Positions 6,102-9,897 of a DNA stretch of 9,897 nt are shown piece by piece. Position numbers and translations under genes: made by a program. Origin of the DNA: an uncultured Clostridium sp. (GTDB taxonomy: Bacteria > Bacillota > Clostridia > TANB77 > CAG-508); contig CATLUC010000045.1 of the NCBI GenBank assembly GCA_950059165.1, positions 1 to 9,897 on the forward strand, read 5' to 3'. Numbering within the stretch: the stretch's first letter is position 1; each line of letters opens with the position of its first letter. Under the pieces are notes generated by a model that was not told the origin of the DNA, did no database searches, and saw only the letters and a list, made by a program, of their open reading frames with translations.

Positions 6102-6306
6102 CTCCCTTATCTTGGTAATCTAATATGTCTCCTGGCATACATTCAAGTACCTTGCATAATTTATTAAGTGTAGAAAATCTTATAGCTTTTCCTTTATTAG
6201 TTTTTAAAACTGATAAATTTGCAGGTGTAATGCCAATTTTTTCTGCTAATTCTGTTGATGATATTTTTCTTTTTGCCATCATTACATCTAAATTAACTAT
6301 TATCAT
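6082..6306 (-). CDS. small XRE/Cro-C1-type transcriptional regulator
   Basis: A 74-residue single-domain helix-turn-helix protein. The five-helix XRE fold can be followed through MMAKRKISSTELAEKIGITP (9-28), ANLSVLKTNK (recognition helix, ~29-38) and the closing helices AIRFSTLNKLCKVLEC and PGDILDY. The acidic tail QDKGDEEDND has no obvious partner domain. It has an AAGGAGG (6314-6320) with a 7-base spacer. This short type (YozG-like) is commonly encoded next to DUF2975 membrane proteins, exactly as here. It lies 46 bases downstream of the DUF2975 gene and overlaps the DUF4173 gene, so all three are one operon. It most likely binds the operon promoter and couples its expression to a membrane signal, but the operator and the signal are not evident from sequence. 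Confidence 0.92.
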   Translation of the reverse strand: MIIVNLDVMMAKRKISSTELAEKIGITPANLSVLKTNKGKAIRFSTLNKLCKVLECMPGDILDYQDKGDEEDND

Positions 6307-6352
6307 TTAACTTCCTCCTTTTACTTAAAAAGACTGTTTATTTCTTGTTATC

Positions 6353-6820
6353 TTATATTGTCAAATCGTTTTCTTTTTTATAATTAGTTGCTTGTTTAAA
6401 TAATTCTGATAAAATATATAATGCAATAAATACACCAAAAAATAAAATACATAAGAATAATAGTGTACTATTAAAAACTATATCTCTTGATTTTGCTAAA
6501 AATATTTCATATAAAAAGTCAATTAGCCAAAGCAAAGAACCTATTAGACTTATAATTCCTGTTGTTTTTAATATTTTGACATTTCTATCAGAAAATGGCT
6601 TGTTTAATACTAGACTATTAAATAAACTTATGAATTTATATGTTATTGCTAATAATACAATTCCATTTGGATAAATTACATACATACTAGCTCCTAAATT
6701 AAATCCAATCTTGTTTAATACAAATGGTAGTGTAATTAAAATAATTATACCAGTATAAAAACATACTTGTAAAAATACTTTTAAAAATCTTCCTATTCCT
6801 TGTTTTCCAATTACTTTCAT
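6353..6820 (-). CDS. DUF2975 family membrane protein
   Basis: The protein has 155 residues when started at the ATG at 6818-6820 (MKVIGKQG). An in-frame ATG at 6836-6838 exists, but it overlaps the GGAGGG (6831-6836) that serves as the ribosome binding site 10 bases before the inner ATG, so the shorter form is preferred. Four transmembrane helices are visible, centred in segments VFLQVCFYTGIIILITLPFV, YVIYPNGIVLLAITYKFISL, ILKTTGIISLIGSLLWLIDF and STLLFLCILFFGVFIALYIL, with a short basic N-terminus and a polar tail. The NKPFSDRNVKILK loop between helices 2 and 3 is the typical family signature (PF..EN...L+). No enzymatic motif is seen. As first gene of the operon with the XRE regulator it may act as its sensor or anti-factor, a role inferred from the recurrent pairing of the two families. 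Confidence 0.85.
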   Translation of the reverse strand: MKVIGKQGIGRFLKVFLQVCFYTGIIILITLPFVLNKIGFNLGASMYVIYPNGIVLLAITYKFISLFNSLVLNKPFSDRNVKILKTTGIISLIGSLLWLIDFLYEIFLAKSRDIVFNSTLLFLCILFFGVFIALYILSELFKQATNYKKENDLTI

Positions 6821-6857
6821 AAAAAATAATCCCTCCATAATTTTATTTTATAAAGGG

Positions 6858-6886
6858 ATTATACTATATTTATTCTCGTTTGTCAA
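6858..6886 (-). promoter_or_regulatory. consensus promoter of the DUF2975-XRE-DUF4173 operon
   Basis: TTGACA (6886-6881) and TATAAT (6863-6858) are both perfect and are separated by 17 bases. The start should be near 6851. A 5-bp inverted repeat TATAA-N5-TTATA (6849-6863) overlaps the -10 box and could be part of an operator, though in such AT-rich DNA it may be chance. Such a strong promoter fits a unit held down by a repressor. Confidence 0.92.
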
Positions 6887-6921
6887 TATTTTATTATTGT
6901 TTTTCGATATTTATATTAATA

Positions 6922-9678
6922 TTACTGATTTCTTCCGCAACAATTTTTGTACTTTTTACCACTTCCACATGGACAAGGATCATTTCTTCCAATTTTAGGC
7001 TCTTCATTTTTAACTGTTCTATCTACATCTGTTCCAATTTTAGCTCCACCATCCACACTATGAATTGCCTCTAAAGCTGCTCCTGTAATTCTAACTGTTT
7101 CTTGTCTTTTTGTTTCACCTTGTTGTCTTATATGCATTAAAATTTTAGTTACATCTACTTTTATGTCATTAACCATTTCGTCAAACATATCAAATCCTTC
7201 TAGTCTATATTGTACAACAGGGTCTTTTTGACCATAAGCACGAAGACCAATACCATTTTTAAGTTCGTCCATGGCATCTATATGGTTCATCCATTTTTCG
7301 TCAACTACTTTAAGCATAACAACTCTTTCAAGTTCTCTCATTTCTTCTGAACCAATTTCTTGCTCTTTTGCTGTATATATTTCAATTGCTTTTTTCTTAA
7401 GATTTTCGGTAATTACTTCTGTGTTGTTTTTATTTTCTCTAATTACATCTAACATATCAATACCAAAAATATTGATTATTTCAGTGTTTAAAGATTCTAC
7501 ATTTAATTCTTGTGTTTCTACATTAACAAACATATTTGCAATATTATCTGCTACAAATTCTATCATAGAAATGATATTGTCATGGATATTTTCTCCATCT
7601 AATACTTCTCTTCTTTGACCATAAATTATTTCTCTTTGAGCATTCATAACATCGTCATATTTTAAGACATTTTTACGAATACTAAAGTTTCTACCTTCTA
7701 CTTTCTTTTGAGCATTTTCTACTGCATTTGTTATAATTCTAGAGTCAATTGGCATATTCTCATCTGCACCTAAAGTATTGTATACTCTAGTTATTGCATC
7801 TCCACCAAATATTTTCATTAAGTCATCATCTAAACCAATGTAAAATTTAGATTCTCCAAGGTCTCCTTGACGTCCAGAACGTCCACGTAACTGATTATCA
7901 ATTCTTCTTGATTCATGTCTTTCTGTTCCAATTATTTTTAAACCACCAGCTGCTATTACTTTTTCTTTTTCCTCTTTTATTTGTTCATCATATTTTTCAA
8001 CTAATTTTGTAAATTCTTCTCTTGCTTTTAATATTTCTTGATTATCTGTTTCATAATATGTGTCTGCTTCTTCAATTAATTCATGAGGAACTTTATTTCT
8101 TCTCATTTCTTCTTTTGCTAAGTATTCACTATTTCCTCCAAGCATAATATCAGTACCACGACCAGCCATATTTGTTGCTATTGTAACAGCTCCAAATTTA
8201 CCAGCTTGTGCAACAATTTCTGCTTCTTTTTCATGATATTTTGCATTTAATACTTCATGTGCTATTCCTTCTTGTTTTAATAATTTACTTAATTTTTCAG
8301 ATTTATCAATTGATACTGTACCTACTAATACGGGTTGTCCTTTTTTGTGGCTTTCTTTTATGCTTTCTACTATTGCTCTGAATTTAGCATTTTCGTTTTT
8401 ATATACAACATCATTTTCATCTTTACGTATCATAGGTTTGTTTGTTGGTATTTCTATTACGTCTAAGTTGTAAATTTCTTCAAATTCTCCTTCTTCTGTC
8501 ATTGCTGTACCTGTCATACCTGATAATTTGTCATACATTCTAAAGAAGTTTTGGAATGTGATTGTTGCTAATGTTTTAGATTCGTCAGCAATTTTTACAC
8601 CTTCTTTTGCTTCAATTGCTTGATGTAAGCCATTGTTATATCTTCTACCATACATGATACGACCTGTGAATTCGTCAACAATTAAAACTTCTCCATCTTT
8701 TACTATATAATCTATATCTTTTTTCATTATTCCATGTGCACGTAAAGCTTGGTTTACATGGTGTACTAATGTTGAGTTTTCTAAGTCATTAAAGTTTTCT
8801 AAATGGAATGTTTCTTCTGCTTTTTTTATTCCTTTTTGTGTTAATGAAGCTGATTTTGCTTTTAAATCAACAATGTAGTCATATTTTTCGTTATCTTCTG
8901 CTTGGTCAAAGTCTTTAATGTCTTCTTCAACAATTACTTTAGGTGTTAATCTTTTTACAAAGTCATTTGCTCGTTTATAAAGGTCAGAAGATTCATTTGC
9001 TCTACCTGATATGATAAGTGGTGTACGTGCTTCGTCAATTAAGATACTGTCGATTTCATCGACAATTGCATAGTGTAAGCCTCTTTGTACCAATTGGTTT
9101 TTGTAGATTACCATATTATCTCTTAAGTAGTCAAATCCAAATTCGTTATTTGTACCATATGTAACATCTGCATTATATGCTTCTTGCTTTTCTTGTGGCT
9201 CCATACCAGCTATTACAAGTCCTACTGTTAAACCTAAGAATTTGTATAATTTACCCATCCATTCACTATCTCTTTTTGCTAGGTAATCATTGACAGTAAT
9301 AACATGAACACCTTGTCCTTCTAATGCATTTAGGTAAACTGGTAATGTTGCAACTAATGTTTTACCTTCACCAGTTTTCATTTCAGCAATTCTACCTTGA
9401 TGTAAAATAATACCACCTATTAGTTGGACATCAAAGTGCCTCATTCCTAATACTCTTTTTGATGCTTCTCTTACAACTGCAAAAGCTTCTGGTAATATGT
9501 CATCTAATGTTTTTCCACTTTTTAATTGTTTTTTGAATTCTTCAGTTTTTCCTCTTAGTTCACTATCAGATAATTTAGAGATTTGTTCTTCTAATCCATT
9601 AATTTTTTCTACTGTTGCCATAATTCTTTTTACTTCTTTTTCGCTATATGACTTGAATATTTTGTTTAATATACCCAT
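6922..9678 (-). CDS. secA: preprotein translocase ATPase SecA
   Basis: SecA is the motor that drives unfolded secretory proteins through SecYEG at the cytoplasmic membrane. The 918-residue length and full domain set fit the housekeeping SecA rather than a short SecA2. The start MGILNKIF is the conserved N-terminus. Walker A is MKTGEGKT (100-107) and Walker B is VDEID (206-210) followed by DEARTPLI. The second nucleotide-binding domain shows TAMTEEGEF, NMAGRGTDIMLGG and QLRGRSGRQGD. The helical scaffold begins near NVLKYDDVMNAQRE. The C-terminus has the SEC-C zinc motif with C902, C904, C913 and C914 in CPCGSGKKYKNCCG, used for SecB, lipid or ribosome contacts in known homologues. The ribosome binding site is weak or distant: AGAAGGGA (9693-9700) lies 14 bases from the ATG. 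It has its own promoter and no clear terminator before the next operon. Confidence 0.98.
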   Translation of the reverse strand: MGILNKIFKSYSEKEVKRIMATVEKINGLEEQISKLSDSELRGKTEEFKKQLKSGKTLDDILPEAFAVVREASKRVLGMRHFDVQLIGGIILHQGRIAEMKTGEGKTLVATLPVYLNALEGQGVHVITVNDYLAKRDSEWMGKLYKFLGLTVGLVIAGMEPQEKQEAYNADVTYGTNNEFGFDYLRDNMVIYKNQLVQRGLHYAIVDEIDSILIDEARTPLIISGRANESSDLYKRANDFVKRLTPKVIVEEDIKDFDQAEDNEKYDYIVDLKAKSASLTQKGIKKAEETFHLENFNDLENSTLVHHVNQALRAHGIMKKDIDYIVKDGEVLIVDEFTGRIMYGRRYNNGLHQAIEAKEGVKIADESKTLATITFQNFFRMYDKLSGMTGTAMTEEGEFEEIYNLDVIEIPTNKPMIRKDENDVVYKNENAKFRAIVESIKESHKKGQPVLVGTVSIDKSEKLSKLLKQEGIAHEVLNAKYHEKEAEIVAQAGKFGAVTIATNMAGRGTDIMLGGNSEYLAKEEMRRNKVPHELIEEADTYYETDNQEILKAREEFTKLVEKYDEQIKEEKEKVIAAGGLKIIGTERHESRRIDNQLRGRSGRQGDLGESKFYIGLDDDLMKIFGGDAITRVYNTLGADENMPIDSRIITNAVENAQKKVEGRNFSIRKNVLKYDDVMNAQREIIYGQRREVLDGENIHDNIISMIEFVADNIANMFVNVETQELNVESLNTEIINIFGIDMLDVIRENKNNTEVITENLKKKAIEIYTAKEQEIGSEEMRELERVVMLKVVDEKWMNHIDAMDELKNGIGLRAYGQKDPVVQYRLEGFDMFDEMVNDIKVDVTKILMHIRQQGETKRQETVRITGAALEAIHSVDGGAKIGTDVDRTVKNEEPKIGRNDPCPCGSGKKYKNCCGRNQ

Positions 9679-9732
9679 TTTTTTAGTTTCAGTCCCTTCT
9701 TATTTTTATATTCTCTAGTTTTTTACTTAAAT

Positions 9733-9761
9733 ACTATACCACTAAAATTGCTTTTTAGCAA
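9733..9761 (-). promoter_or_regulatory. promoter of secA
   Basis: TTGCTA (9761-9756) and TATAGT (9738-9733) are separated by 17 bases in the minus strand. Transcription would begin near 9726, leaving a leader of about 48 bases with no upstream ORF. Confidence 0.7.
9744..9761 (-). terminator. weak hairpin after the upstream gene, overlapping the secA promoter
   Basis: TTGCT-AAAA-AGCAA (9761-9748) followed by four U forms a 5-bp stem, a marginal intrinsic terminator for the gene ending at 9770. The same bases contain the -35 box of secA. It may be only partly effective, so some read-through into secA is possible. Confidence 0.35.
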
Positions 9762-9769
9762 GTGTTTTT

Positions 9770-9897
9770 TTAATATACTTCCATTTTTACTTCTTTTGCT
9801 TTAAATGCAAATACAATTTTTGTGATATTTGTAAATCCTCTTGTTTTCAAACTTTCTTCATATTTTTCTATATTTTTAAGCTTGACACCTTTTAAAT
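9770..9897 (-). CDS. C-terminal fragment of an unrecognised protein (partial)
   Basis: A minus-strand frame is open from the window edge (codons from 9895) to a TAA at 9770-9772, giving 41 residues with a basic, helix-plus-strand look (…KYEESLKTRGFTNITK… ending KAKEVKMEVY). The other two minus frames stop within the first 21 bases. It does not resemble the C-terminus of the ribosome hibernation factor often found upstream of secA. The fragment is too short to assign. It ends about 44 bases before the predicted secA start site. Confidence 0.6.
   Translation of the reverse strand, partial: LKGVKLKNIEKYEESLKTRGFTNITKIVFAFKAKEVKMEVY

Noticed and set aside
6821..6838. Longer start for the DUF2975 protein (MEGLFF...)
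   Set aside because: This ATG overlaps the GGAGGG that is the ribosome binding site for the ATG at 6818-6820, and it has no upstream binding site of its own.
7271..7618. 115-residue plus-strand reading frame opposite secA
   Set aside because: It is wholly antisense to a strongly conserved part of secA, its composition is rich in Ser/Ile/Phe as expected of a shadow frame, and it has no ribosome binding site. The same applies to the other frames opposite thrS, the hydrolase, Fic, DUF4173, XRE and secA.

Overview
The window is low-GC DNA (clearly AT-rich, roughly 25-35% GC by eye) with standard-code genes, AAGGAGG-type ribosome binding sites, sigma-A-like promoters with 17-bp spacers, and a T-box leader on thrS. 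Together these point to a Bacillota bacterium, most likely a clostridial or gut-type lineage. No species can be named from the sequence. Almost everything lies on the minus strand. The exceptions are a small plus-strand gene at the left edge and a tRNA gene in the middle.

Left edge (1-480): a probable C-terminal tail of a plus-strand gene, then an unrecognised 99-residue gene with a strong ribosome binding site and a 17-bp intrinsic terminator. It ends convergently against thrS. Middle-left (475-2886): thrS (threonyl-tRNA synthetase) is preceded by a complete T-box leader with specifier ACU, an antiterminator/terminator switch and a good promoter. Immediately upstream, on the opposite strand, is a tRNA-Thr(GGU) gene with its own promoter. 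The two divergent promoters have their -35 boxes only 9 bp apart, so the regulated synthetase and one of its tRNA substrates probably compete for polymerase.

Centre (2898-4623): a probable two-gene operon holds a Fic-family AMP-transferase (class II inhibitory motif, HPFxxGNGR active site, C-terminal winged helix) and a nicotinamidase/isochorismatase-type cysteine hydrolase. Its promoter carries three TATGCA motifs placed beside or between the -35 and -10 boxes, which looks like an operator cluster. Centre-right (4650-6886): a three-gene operon driven by a perfect TTGACA-17-TATAAT promoter encodes a DUF2975 membrane protein, a small XRE regulator and a DUF4173/DUF4153 multi-pass membrane protein.

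Right (6922-9897): secA, the housekeeping preprotein translocase ATPase, with its own promoter, follows the last residues of an unrecognised upstream gene cut by the window edge.

thrS, tRNA-Thr and secA are ordinary housekeeping genes. I do not see a clearly new multi-gene system. The best candidates for a second look are the Fic plus hydrolase pair with its operator-like repeats, the thrS/tRNA-Thr divergent promoter with an apparent T-box/discriminator mismatch, and the unidentified left-edge gene.
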